A stretch of 17,290 nt of DNA from Candidatus Gastranaerophilales bacterium (GCA_910588555.1 CAJUPC010000034.1:1-17290); one strand, 5' to 3'; numbered from the stretch's first letter, positions 1 to 6,171 are shown. Notes: generated from the letters alone by a model not told the origin. Made by a program: numbers and translations.

Positions 1-124
1 TGTCACGTTTTTGTCTGGTTATACCATAACAAGGAAATTTATGATATTTTAACGCCTTTAAATATTGTTTCCATATTTTTATATGTAATTTTAATGTTTT
101 TTTTATAAAACTAAGTTTACTCAT
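1..124 (-). CDS. N-terminal fragment of an unrecognised protein, cut by the left window edge
   Basis: An ATG at 124-122 opens a frame that stays open for 41 codons to the edge of the window; it begins MSKLSFIKKTLKLHIKIWKQ and is rich in Lys, Leu and aromatic residues. A purine-rich AAGGAAAG stands about 7-10 nt before the ATG, and a good sigma-70 type promoter lies just upstream (146-174), so this is probably a real gene start. It follows the acetyltransferase gene on the same strand after about 65 nt. The visible part is too short to name a family; a basic amphipathic start before a glycosyltransferase or similar surface-sugar enzyme would fit the neighbour, but that is a guess. Confidence 0.55.
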   Translation of the reverse strand, partial: MSKLSFIKKTLKLHIKIWKQYLKALKYHKFPCYGITRQKRD

Positions 125-145
125 CAGCTATCTTTCCTTTTTTTT

Positions 146-174
146 AGTATATCACGTAGAATATGCTATTACAA
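146..174 (-). promoter_or_regulatory. Sigma-70 promoter for the left-edge gene
   Basis: On the minus strand, TTGTAA (174-169) and TATACT (151-146) are separated by exactly 17 bp. The predicted start, about 7 nt below the -10 box, leaves a short leader carrying the AAGGA ribosome binding site before the ATG at 124. The promoter lies between the acetyltransferase stop and the next gene, so the two genes can be transcribed separately. Confidence 0.5.
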
Positions 175-188
175 ATTTTGACGAAATT

Positions 189-737
189 TTAACTGTTTTT
201 AAACTTTTCTGCGTCCAATTGTTTAATCACTCTTGCAGGATTTCCTACAACTAATGAGTTGGCAGGTACATCTTTGGTTACAACAGAGCACGCTCCGACA
301 ATTGCGTTTTCGCCTATGGTAACTCCCGGTAGAATCGTTACATTTGCACCAATCCAAACATTTTTCTTAATATGTACAGGTTTGCATGTTAAAACCTGTC
401 GGTCATAAAAATCATGATTATTTGTTAATATTGTACAATTAATTGCAATGAGTGTATCGTCTTCGATAGTCAAGCCGCCCGATGACATACATTTAAAACC
501 GTTCATTAAAACAATACGTTTACCTAATTTTATGGTGTTGCCAAGCAACGCAAAAAATGGCGGACGTATTTCGGTAGTTTCATCTAAATTATTGTTAAAT
601 AATTCTTCGATAAATTTTCTGCTTTCAGCAGTTTCGGGCATTGAATTATTAAATTTAAAACAAAGTTCTGCAGCTCTTTTCATTTCTTTATCACGATTTT
701 CGTCAGGTATTCTCAAGTCAATTCTTGTTTCTTCCAT
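189..737 (-). CDS. Maltose/galactoside-type sugar O-acetyltransferase (hexapeptide repeat, LbetaH fold)
   Basis: The 182-aa protein has the usual size and order of the MAT/GAT (LacA, Maa, NodL) family. An N-terminal helical region covers about residues 1-55. The left-handed beta-helix follows, with the catalytic-type His in TNNHDF (His108) and the C-terminal coil WIGANVTILPGVTIG (128-142) and VVGNPARVIK (163-172). Family members transfer acetyl from acetyl-CoA to a sugar hydroxyl in the cytoplasm as trimers. The acceptor sugar cannot be told from sequence, and annotation as maltose O-acetyltransferase would be by homology only. AAGGAG (about 748-754) precedes the ATG, and a TTGACT-17-TGTAAA promoter lies at 762-790. 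Family assignment is secure; substrate is not. Confidence 0.93.
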   Translation of the reverse strand: MEETRIDLRIPDENRDKEMKRAAELCFKFNNSMPETAESRKFIEELFNNNLDETTEIRPPFFALLGNTIKLGKRIVLMNGFKCMSSGGLTIEDDTLIAINCTILTNNHDFYDRQVLTCKPVHIKKNVWIGANVTILPGVTIGENAIVGACSVVTKDVPANSLVVGNPARVIKQLDAEKFKNS

Positions 738-761
738 AAAATTTTCTCCTTTTGATATTAT

Positions 762-790
762 TTTACAACTTGATAGCAGCTATTAGTCAA
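762..790 (-). promoter_or_regulatory. Promoter of the sugar acetyltransferase gene
   Basis: Minus strand TTGACT (790-785), a 17-bp spacer, then TGTAAA (767-762). An AAGGAG ribosome binding site and the ATG at 737 follow at normal distances. The -10 box matches the consensus at only four of six positions, so the call is moderate. Confidence 0.4.
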
Positions 791-807
791 GAGGTGAAAA
801 TTTTTAA

Positions 808-921
808 ACTTCTGAAAGAGATCAGGTTGCTAATAGATTAGGACGAGAAAGGGGGCGTAATTACCCTAGCTGCAAATGCTATGAGCTTATGCAGGATTTG
901 TTGCCAAATCATAAAAAATAA
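808..921 (+). pseudogene. Possible 3' remnant of a coding gene
   Basis: Between an in-frame TAA at 805-807 and a TAA at 919-921 lies a 37-codon stretch with protein-like composition (for example NRLGRERGRNYPSCKCYEL), unlike the Ile/Phe/Lys-rich noise around it. It has no credible start codon or ribosome binding site and the same frame has stops just upstream, so if real it is a decayed gene tail. I do not recognise the family. It could also be chance. Confidence 0.25.
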
Positions 922-927
922 TCACAA

Positions 928-1329
928 TTATAATAACGGATGTGCAATATAAAGTAAAAAATAAATGACAAATACTCCAATGAATAGTGCATTTATAAAA
1001 ATATTGAATTTTATAAAAATTGGTAACCACATACATATCAATGTTATTATTGTAAAAATTCTAAAAAATTCAGTATCATTAATCATAAAATATTCAGCAT
1101 TTAAAAATATTGATTTAATAATTAAAGTGAAATATATGGCAAATACTATATTTATGACTTTATAAATTATATTCATATTCAACATTATAAACTGTAGTTT
1201 TAAAAATACCTTAATAATATTTCCGTTTTTATATCTTTGTAAATTTAAATATTCAGTCTTTATTGTCAACATTTTAAAAAGAGAATTTTGGAGAACTTTT
1301 GATAAAAAATGGCAAAAATTTATCCTCAA
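928..1329 (-). CDS. Doubtful small membrane protein
   Basis: A 133-codon frame opening with TTG contains three hydrophobic stretches in its C-terminal two thirds (around IIYKVINIVFAIYF, FFRIFTIITLICMWLP and NALFIGVFVIYFLLY), which would suit a small three-helix membrane protein. No ribosome binding site stands before the TTG, nor before the internal ATGs at 1272 or 1185. Very AT-rich noncoding DNA readily gives Ile/Phe/Leu-rich frames, and the opposite strand also carries an open frame here. With its flanks this is the only content of the 740-1356 stretch. No function can be given. Confidence 0.25.
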   Translation of the reverse strand: MRINFCHFLSKVLQNSLFKMLTIKTEYLNLQRYKNGNIIKVFLKLQFIMLNMNIIYKVINIVFAIYFTLIIKSIFLNAEYFMINDTEFFRIFTIITLICMWLPIFIKFNIFINALFIGVFVIYFLLYIAHPLL

Positions 1330-1356
1330 AATTTTTCTGTTAAAAATTATATGCTA

Positions 1357-1388
1357 AAAAACCGCCCACTGTGGGCGGTTTTTCAAAA
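1357..1388 (-). terminator. Rho-independent terminator after tRNA-Ser
   Basis: A 12-bp perfect stem, 1357-1368 with 1372-1383 (core ACCGCCCA/TGGGCGGT), with a 3-nt loop. It is followed by T residues on the minus strand and also has a T-run on the plus strand, so it can act in both directions. It lies 17 nt past the tRNA 3' end. Confidence 0.8.
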
Positions 1389-1399
1389 CTATATAAAAA

Positions 1400-1488
1400 C
1401 GGAGTAATAGGGATTTGAACCCTAGATGCAGATTGCTCCACATAACACCTTAGCAGGGTGCCGCCTTCAGCCACTCGGCCATTACTCC
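1400..1488 (-). tRNA. tRNA-Ser (anticodon GCU)
   Basis: On the minus strand the acceptor strands GGAGTAA (1488-1482) and TTACTCC (1407-1401) pair perfectly, followed by discriminator G. The D-arm contains GCCGAGTGGCTGAAGGC and the anticodon loop reads CTGCTAA, giving GCU, which reads AGC/AGU serine codons. A long variable arm follows (class II tRNA) and the T-loop is GGTTCAAATCC. The 3' CCA is not encoded. A TATAGT -10-like box at 1506-1501 sits at the right distance upstream. Confidence 0.95.
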
Positions 1489-1500
1489 ATCTCTTTTTTT

Positions 1501-1506
1501 ACTATA
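1501..1506 (-). promoter_or_regulatory. Possible -10 box for tRNA-Ser
   Basis: TATAGT on the minus strand, 12 nt before the mature tRNA 5' end. No convincing -35 box was found in the homopolymer-rich DNA upstream, so this is a weak call. Confidence 0.3.
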
Positions 1507-1582
1507 ACACAAAAATTTTTTTTTGAAAAGTAGTTTTTTTTTATTTTATGAATATAATAATATTAAGAGAGGAAGTTATATT

Positions 1583-2098
1583 ATGATTGAAATGAAAGTT
1601 ATGGGGATTGCCCTTGATACAAGAACAGGTTCGCCCATTGTTGTTTTACATGATAAAGAAAACAGAAAAGCTTTGCCAATTTGGATTGGTTCTGCTGAGG
1701 CAAGCGCTATTATAAGAAAAATTGAAAATCTTTCGGTTACAAGACCGATGACGCATGACTTAATCATTAATTTGATTGAAAAAACAGGTTATAAGCTTGA
1801 TAAAATTGAAATTAACGATGTTGAAAAAGATACTTATTATGCAACTTTATTTTTAACTGATAATGACGGAAAAACTGTTGAAATCGATTCGCGTCCGTCA
1901 GATGCTATTGCGGTTGCAATTAGAGTTGATGCACCTATTTTTGTTACTGCAAATGTTATTTCGAACGGGTCTGTTTCAACTGATTCTGCTAAAGATGAAG
2001 AAGAAGCTCAAGAATTTAAAAAATTCGTTCAAAGTATTAAGCCGTCTGACTTTGAAAAATTAATGAAAGACAACGAACATCACGAAAGTGATCAATAG
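1583..2098 (+). CDS. Bifunctional nuclease family protein (DUF151/BFN)
   Basis: The 171-aa protein shows the DUF151 hallmarks in order: PIWIGSAEASAI (32-43), RPMTHDLIINLI (54-65) and SRPSDAIAVAIRVDAPIFV (103-121), then an acidic linker and a short C-terminal helix (EFKKFVQSIKPSDF). Plant and thermophile members have reported DNase/RNase activity; the cellular role in bacteria is not settled. The ATG at 1583 is chosen because GAGAGGAAG stands 8 nt upstream and the family homology starts right there (MIEMKVMGIALD). An upstream TTG at 1523 in the same frame would add 20 unrelated residues with no ribosome binding site. A TATAAT -10 box is at 1553-1558. The gene is divergent from tRNA-Ser and ends at its own terminator. 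Confidence 0.9.
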   Translation: MIEMKVMGIALDTRTGSPIVVLHDKENRKALPIWIGSAEASAIIRKIENLSVTRPMTHDLIINLIEKTGYKLDKIEINDVEKDTYYATLFLTDNDGKTVEIDSRPSDAIAVAIRVDAPIFVTANVISNGSVSTDSAKDEEEAQEFKKFVQSIKPSDFEKLMKDNEHHESDQ

Positions 2099-2122
2099 TT
2101 TAAGATTGTAAAGAAATTTTTT

Positions 2123-2158
2123 AAACCTGAAATTTTCAAAAGTTTCAGGTTTTCTTTT
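2123..2158 (+). terminator. Terminator of the bifunctional nuclease gene
   Basis: Stem AACCTGAAA (2124-2132) pairs with TTTCAGGTT (2143-2151) around a 10-nt loop that can itself fold further; T-rich TTTTCTTTT follows. It ends only a few bases before the ATG of the next small gene. Confidence 0.7.
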
Positions 2159-2162
2159 ATAT

Positions 2163-2363
2163 ATGAATACTATTGATGCAATTCAACGGCAAAATATTTT
2201 TAGGGTTCAGCCTGTTAATCTGTTTGAAAATCGCGGGCAGCAAGAAGCAAACAAATTTGACAGCGGACTTTTTACTGCTCAAGAAAATAATATTTTTAAT
2301 TTAAATCATCCGAAAGTTACCGGAAATGATATTCAGGCGAGAAATTTAGATTTGCTTGCTTAA
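2163..2363 (+). CDS. Small protein of unknown function, paralogue of the next gene
   Basis: A 66-aa soluble, Asn/Gln-rich protein with no signal peptide or membrane segment. Its ending (NDIQARNLDLLA) resembles that of the 58-aa protein encoded at 2450 (NDVKGKNLYCLA). The N-terminal IFRVQP/LFGINP and the middle NIFNLN/NTFNFE also line up, which supports both being real and related. There is no ribosome binding site in the expected window before the ATG, because the terminator hairpin of the upstream gene occupies it. Translation may therefore start weakly, or the mRNA may begin close to the ATG. Both proteins end in Leu-Ala. The family is not recognised. Confidence 0.6.
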   Translation: MNTIDAIQRQNIFRVQPVNLFENRGQQEANKFDSGLFTAQENNIFNLNHPKVTGNDIQARNLDLLA

Positions 2364-2418
2364 TATTACTTAATGTTTACTAAGGTTTTTGGCAATTTTT
2401 ACGCAATAATTTTCTTTA

Positions 2419-2424
2419 TATAAT
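2419..2424 (+). promoter_or_regulatory. -10 box before the 58-aa gene
   Basis: TATAAT at 2419-2424, 25 nt before the ATG at 2450. No good -35 box at 16-18 bp. This suggests the second small paralogue has its own start of transcription. Confidence 0.4.
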
Positions 2425-2449
2425 TACAGGGAAATTATGGGGTAAAATT

Positions 2450-2626
2450 ATGCCGATTGGAAAACTTTTTGGAATAAATCCTGCTGTGAGTACAGCAAAT
2501 CAATATCAGGTAACCAAAACTGACAGCAATTTTGTAAAAAATACTTTTAACTTTGAAAATGCTAATCCTAATCGTCCTGAAACAAGGAATGATGTAAAAG
2601 GCAAAAATTTATATTGCTTAGCTTAA
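2450..2626 (+). CDS. 58-aa protein, paralogue of the preceding small gene
   Basis: The ATG at 2450 is preceded by GGGG (2439-2442) and, further up, AGGG, acceptable ribosome binding sites. The protein (start MPIGKLFGINPAVST, end GKNLYCLA) is hydrophilic and Asn-rich. It matches the 66-aa neighbour in three short blocks: LFGINP, NTFNFE, and NDVKGKNLYCLA at the very C-terminus. Two tandem, diverged copies with a preserved C-terminal NDxxxxNLxxLA motif argue that the frame is genuine and the tail matters. No known domain. Its last 9 bp overlap the end of a possible convergent ORF. Confidence 0.55.
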   Translation: MPIGKLFGINPAVSTANQYQVTKTDSNFVKNTFNFENANPNRPETRNDVKGKNLYCLA

Positions 2627-2776
2627 AAGAAAATTGTTTTTTGTATTAGTGCCGTAGAACAGCTCTACGGTATTAATTTTTGGTGAAAACGAGTAGATTT
2701 TTGGCGCTTTCTTTTTGAAACCGCATAAGCCGATGATTTTTTCATCTCCTTTAAATAGACTTTTGATAAATTCCAT
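2618..2776 (-). CDS. Possible 52-aa protein, convergent with the 58-aa gene
   Basis: The ATG at 2776-2774 is preceded on the minus strand by GAAGGATG, a strong ribosome binding site at about 9 nt. The frame runs 52 codons (start MEFIKSLFKGDEKIIGLCGF) to a TAA at 2620-2618, which overlaps the stop of the convergent 58-aa gene. The first half (basic, IIGLCGFKKK) looks protein-like; the second half runs through the inverted repeat at 2652-2670. It would be divergent from the DUF1858 gene. No family recognised. The ribosome binding site is the main support. Confidence 0.4.
   Translation of the reverse strand: MEFIKSLFKGDEKIIGLCGFKKKAPKIYSFSPKINTVELFYGTNTKNNFLLS
2652..2680 (+). terminator. Weak hairpin after the 58-aa gene
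   Basis: CCGTAGA (2652-2658) pairs with TCTACGG (2664-2670) around a 5-nt loop, followed by TATTAATTTTT. This is a modest intrinsic terminator for the 58-aa gene. It also lies inside the possible minus-strand ORF, so both readings cannot be fully functional without conflict. Confidence 0.4.
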
Positions 2777-2801
2777 AATACACATCCTTCTTTTTTTAGT
2801 G

Positions 2802-2807
2802 TATAAT
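2802..2807 (+). promoter_or_regulatory. -10 box of the DUF1858 gene
   Basis: TATAAT preceded by TG, 43 nt before the ATG; no clear -35 box. The leader then carries AAAAGGAGG (2836-2843). Confidence 0.4.
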
Positions 2808-2849
2808 ATATTTAAGGATAAAATGAATTAAGTCAAAAGGAGGTATATT

Positions 2850-3050
2850 ATGGCTAAGATTACTAAGGATATGAATATTATGGAAATTGTTCAAACTTGT
2901 CCTGAAAGCGTTGCGGTATTCCAAAAATACGGATTGGGTTGCATCGGATGTGCAGCAGCTCATTTTGAAAATTTGGAAGCTGGTGCTAAAGTTCACGGAT
3001 TTGACCCTGACGCAATGGTTGCTGATATTAATGCTTTGATTGAAGAATAA
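2850..3050 (+). CDS. DUF1858 protein with CxxC redox motif
   Basis: The 66-aa protein is a complete stand-alone DUF1858 domain, of the hybrid-cluster-protein-associated redox disulfide type. It starts with MNIMEIVQTCPESVAVFQKY, where the Pro-Glu after Cys17 is typical, and has the hallmark GLGCIGC (Cys31, Cys34), followed by a second helix pair to FDPDAMVADINALIEE. Family members are small cytoplasmic proteins with a predicted thiol-disulfide or metal-binding role; no specific reaction is established. The ribosome binding site AAAAGGAGG is the strongest in the window, suggesting good expression. It stands as a single gene with its own promoter and terminator, with no hybrid-cluster protein gene nearby. 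Confidence 0.9.
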   Translation: MAKITKDMNIMEIVQTCPESVAVFQKYGLGCIGCAAAHFENLEAGAKVHGFDPDAMVADINALIEE

Positions 3051-3074
3051 AGACGGGTTTTTACCCGTCTTTAT
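3049..3074 (+). terminator. Terminator of the DUF1858 gene
   Basis: AGACGGGT (3051-3058) pairs with ACCCGTCT (3063-3070), TTTT loop, short T-run after. The stem core is shared with the terminators of trmFO and cysK. Confidence 0.8.
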
Positions 3075-3153
3075 GTCTTGAAATTTTCAAAAAATAGTTT
3101 ACAATAAATAAAGAAGTACAGAAGAGCAGATGTCAAGAAGTCAAGATAAAATC

Positions 3154-3220
3154 TGTGCTTCGCACAAAAAATTTGTAGGTAGGGATTTCTATCCCTAGTG
3201 CTACGCAAGTAGCCACCTAT
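3154..3220. repeat. Cluster of three hairpins upstream of the pilin-like gene
   Basis: Three short inverted repeats stand in a row: TGTGC/GCACA (3154-3166), TAGGGAT/ATCCCTA (3180-3197) and GCTAC/GTAGC (3200-3213), the last with a GCAA tetraloop. AGGT (3177-3180) and ACCT (3215-3218) can close the last two into a three-way shape. The stretch between the DUF1858 terminator and the pilin promoter holds nothing else convincing. It may be a dispersed extragenic palindrome or a structured RNA. Confidence 0.4.
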
Positions 3221-3223
3221 GTT

Positions 3224-3254
3224 TTGGAAAAACTTATTTTGTATTGTATATAAT
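3224..3254 (+). promoter_or_regulatory. Promoter of the pilin-like gene
   Basis: TTGGAA (3224-3229) and a perfect TATAAT (3249-3254) with a 19-bp spacer, which is longer than optimal. AAAGGAG (about 3261-3267) and the ATG at 3277 follow. Confidence 0.45.
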
Positions 3255-3276
3255 AAAGCTGAAAGGAGCTAAAAAG

Positions 3277-4136
3277 ATGAAAAAGTTATTAAGTCATGTT
3301 GTCGGGGGGGGGGCACTCTAAGCCATGCGTACCGCTTGACCCGCCATATTGGGTCTTGTAACATTTTAAGCGGTGCAATAAGAAAGTATCTTGGAAGCTA
3401 TGAAGTTAAGAAGATAGGCTTATTACCGTTTGCGAAGCAAACCTTAAAGAACTTTTCACCTTTCATTTCTCACTTCTCACGTAAACGAACAGCGTTTACC
3501 TTGGCAGAGGTATTAATAACCTTAGGTATTATCGGAATAGTTGCGGCATTGACTATGCCGTCGTTAATCCAAAATTACAGAAATAAAGTTGTTGAAACTC
3601 GTTTGCAAAAATTTTATTCAACAATGAATCAGGCTATTGCACTTGCTGAAATTGATTATGGACCACGTGAAGATTGGTATAATCTCTATGATGTTGATAC
3701 TGATAAAAACGGTAATGCAATTGAAGGTACTGTTGCTAAAGAAAAGTGGGCTAAAAAATATATTCTACCCTATATGAAAACTGTTAAAAAACTGGAAGCG
3801 GATCAATGGGGGCAGGTTATTATGTATTTTGCAGACGGCAGTATGGTATATATTGCTACGGATTTGGCGGATTGGGCTTTTCGCCCGAGTGGAAAATGTA
3901 AGAAGGGTCGTGGTATTTGTGAATTTATGTTTAACTATACTCCAATCGGGTATGGCGAACAAATAAAAAAACATGCAGGACAAAGATTTGAACCATATAA
4001 ATTTGGCTGGAACGGAACATTGAGCCATTTGGAGTCGGATTGTAAAAATAATCAGTATCATTTATTTTGTACTGCATTAATTCAATATCATGGCTGGAAA
4101 ATTCCCAAAAATTACCCGTTTAAGGTTACATATTAA
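3277..4136 (+). CDS. Type IV pilin-like (pseudopilin) protein, start and body out of frame across a G10 run
   Basis: The body is a prepilin-like protein. A basic stretch FSRKRTA is followed by the class III signal core FTLAEVLITLGIIGIVAALTM, with Glu at position 5 after the presumed A/F cleavage (Phe codon at 3495), then a long helix (NYRNKVVETRLQKFYSTMNQ) and a roughly 170-residue globular, Cys-containing domain. Such proteins are processed by a prepilin peptidase and join pili or type II-like secretion pseudopili. The natural start looks like the ATG at 3277 (MKKLLSHVVGG), with AAAGGAG upstream and a promoter. That frame hits TAA at 3319 just after ten G (3304-3313); one more G, or two fewer, joins it to the body. 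Without a shift the body frame first offers a TTG at 3336 with no ribosome binding site. The roughly 70-residue leader is unusually long. The G-run may be phase-variable, slippage-prone or a sequencing error. Confidence 0.82.
3304..3313 (+). repeat. Homopolymer run of ten G at the 5' end of the pilin-like gene
   Basis: Ten consecutive G, nine codons into the ATG-initiated frame, in a very AT-rich genome. The present length puts the ATG frame out of register with the pilin body; lengths of 8 or 11 would restore it. It is the only such tract seen in the window. Confidence 0.8.
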
Positions 4137-4143
4137 AAAACAG

Positions 4144-4173
4144 CGAGGTCTGATATTTATCATACCTCGTTTT
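4144..4173. terminator. Bidirectional terminator between the pilin-like gene and the 639-aa gene
   Basis: CGAGGT (4144-4149) pairs with ACCTCG (4164-4169) and inside it TGATA with TATCA, around one mismatch and a 2-nt tip. TTTT follows on the plus strand and a T-run (from AAAAAACAG) on the minus strand, serving both convergent genes. Confidence 0.75.
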
Positions 4174-4177
4174 GTAG

Positions 4178-6097
4178 TTATGATTTATGTAAAAATCCTG
4201 CCATTGATGGTTTGCTTGTTGCAATTATGTTTTGAATTTTAGGCGTTTCAATATTTTGAACTGAGTTATTTTGCTGCTGCGCTGCTTGTTCTTTCGCAAT
4301 TGCATTTTTTGTCATCTTTTCACAATATCTTGCAAGCCATATCATAAATGCCGGTACAAGTACTAATGTTGAAGCAAATCCAAATGCACTGTTGTATGTT
4401 TTTGCCATAGTAACAAATTTGTTGTCTTTTTGAGTAAAGCGTTCGTATATTTTTTCAAGCGGTTTTGAACCATTTGGTTGTGTACGAGCTTTTTGGAATG
4501 CTTCTTGAATTTCTTCAATTGTCGATTCGTTCAATGATTTGCCGTTGTTAAATTCTTTCAAGATACTTTCGGTATTTGTTTTTACTTTGTTATCCATTTT
4601 AAGAACTTTTTTGATATTTCCGCCGTTTTCTTGAATGAAATTAAAGAAGCCGTTAATTCCATCTTTATACTGGTCAATTCTGCTGTATTTAGAAATAATT
4701 TGTTCTGAAGTTAAAACATCTATACCCTCACCTGCTGAGAAGTAATTTTTAACTTTGTTTAATATTCCATTGTGGTTTGCTGGTTTTATGTTTAGTGCCA
4801 AACCGGATGTTTTTGCAAACAAATTAGAGAACCCTCTTGATAATGCTTTTGCTCCGAAAAGAATAGCTCCGAAACTTGAAATATCTCTTACAAGAATTTC
4901 TTTGCGTTCTTTATCACTTTTTGCGTTTAAGTATCTCGGCGGCAGACAGAAACCGAACAGCAATGTTAACATTGCCGGAACAGACATAGAAGCGCCGTTG
5001 AATTCAAAATTACCTAAAAGTTTTCCGGCTTTTCCTTTTTGCATTGCAGTTTCGCCGATTTTTGCAAAATTTCCTGTGAACGCTACGTCTTTGCCCTGTT
5101 GTTTTTTATCTTCAGCAGAGTCGTTTACAAGACCAGTTAAACCCGGGTCATGTTTAAGTCCCATGTTGTAAAGTTTAGGTATTAAAGTATAGAAACTTAC
5201 AACAGCCCCCCACATTCCAAGGTTTGATAGTACTCTTGTTCCGGCTCTGTGTTTATTAAATTTGCCGATGTATTCGGCTATATTTTCTGTAGTATTACTG
5301 CTCATGTGTTTTTGGACATGTTTTAAAGCATCATTTGAATAGTCTGTTAAACTTTGAGTCAAGCATCTGATATTTGAGTTTAATTTGTTCCCGTTAGTGT
5401 CAATAATAACACCTAATTCAGAACTTGACGGAGCAGCGTGTTTTTTACGGATATCCATGTATTCGTCAACAAGTTTTCCGTAAATATTTTTAGCCTGTTT
5501 TTTCTTATTATTAGCACGAAGAGTTTCTACTTCTACCAGGTCATCTGCAAATTTCTGGGCTTTTTGAGCAATTTCATCCAAATTTTCAGTAGAATTTTTT
5601 AACGCATTTTCAAATACTTGAGCGTAAAATCCTCGTTTGAATTCTTTGCCGTTTGCAAGCTTGTCAGTATTATTTGCGGCATAATCAGCAAAATTTTGTC
5701 CTAAAGCTTCAATATGGTTTACATGAACATTGTTTGCAGGACCTGATGTCTTTTTAATAACGCTCAAAATTCCAAGCGGAATTAAGAATGCACTCGGACC
5801 ACTTAAGATTTCTCTGATACCTTCACGTCTTGCAAATTCCCAGTTCAAAGGCCCTGTTTTTTTGCCGTTTTCATCTTTTGGTCTGTTACGGTTCAAGCCC
5901 TCTGAAATTCTGGGGGCAACCATACCAATACCGTCTTGAGCAATAAATGAAGCAGCAAATCCGCCTCTTTCAATAGCATCCATTACAGGTACAATCGGAT
6001 TGAAACTCCCTGTGAAAGATTGTTGATTATGTTTATTATTGTTTAGACTATTGTGTTTTGTTCCCGCTAAGGATTGGTTTACGGCTTTTACTGACAT
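4178..6097 (-). CDS. 639-aa protein of an unnamed family, built from two repeated FTG units
   Basis: No family is recognised. The protein looks like a tandem duplication. Unit 1 has SFTGSF (27-32), an Arg-Pro (72-73), ARREGIREILSGPSAFLIP (89-107) and a hydrophobic segment with Pro (about 293-311). Unit 2 repeats the order: AFTGNF (339-344), PPRYLN (386-391), KERKEILVRD (396-405) and a hydrophobic segment with Pro (about 571-590). Long hydrophilic helical stretches lie between, and a Gln/Asn-rich tail ends the protein. Two smaller proteins encoded at 10516-11714 carry one copy of the same pattern. There is no signal peptide; membrane association through a few hydrophobic segments is likely. 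GTAGGGAA lies very close to the ATG. The gene is divergent from trmFO across a region with two palindromes. The frame is certain, the function unknown. Confidence 0.85.
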   Translation of the reverse strand: MSVKAVNQSLAGTKHNSLNNNKHNQQSFTGSFNPIVPVMDAIERGGFAASFIAQDGIGMVAPRISEGLNRNRPKDENGKKTGPLNWEFARREGIREILSGPSAFLIPLGILSVIKKTSGPANNVHVNHIEALGQNFADYAANNTDKLANGKEFKRGFYAQVFENALKNSTENLDEIAQKAQKFADDLVEVETLRANNKKKQAKNIYGKLVDEYMDIRKKHAAPSSSELGVIIDTNGNKLNSNIRCLTQSLTDYSNDALKHVQKHMSSNTTENIAEYIGKFNKHRAGTRVLSNLGMWGAVVSFYTLIPKLYNMGLKHDPGLTGLVNDSAEDKKQQGKDVAFTGNFAKIGETAMQKGKAGKLLGNFEFNGASMSVPAMLTLLFGFCLPPRYLNAKSDKERKEILVRDISSFGAILFGAKALSRGFSNLFAKTSGLALNIKPANHNGILNKVKNYFSAGEGIDVLTSEQIISKYSRIDQYKDGINGFFNFIQENGGNIKKVLKMDNKVKTNTESILKEFNNGKSLNESTIEEIQEAFQKARTQPNGSKPLEKIYERFTQKDNKFVTMAKTYNSAFGFASTLVLVPAFMIWLARYCEKMTKNAIAKEQAAQQQNNSVQNIETPKIQNIIATSKPSMAGFLHKS

Positions 6098-6171
6098 TTC
6101 CCTACTTTAAATTTTCATAACTACACATATATTTTAAAAAAGTTTTTCACACACTTATTGCCTTTTTTTAT

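Noticed and set aside
448..786. 112-codon plus-strand ORF over the acetyltransferase
   Set aside because: Antisense shadow of a clearly coding hexapeptide acetyltransferase; no ribosome binding site.
965..1165. 66-codon plus-strand ORF in the AT-rich gap
   Set aside because: Ile/Lys/Asn-rich noise on the opposite strand of another doubtful ORF, no ribosome binding site.
1523..1582. TTG start adding 20 residues to the bifunctional nuclease
   Set aside because: No ribosome binding site and the added residues overlap the promoter region; the ATG at 1583 has a good site and matches the family start.
3130..3198. 22-codon ORF starting ATG before the hairpin cluster
   Set aside because: Very short, weak ribosome binding site, runs through inverted repeats; nothing supports translation.
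4755..5171. 138-codon plus-strand ORF inside the 639-aa gene
   Set aside because: Antisense shadow; the minus frame is continuous and has internal repeats shared with paralogues.
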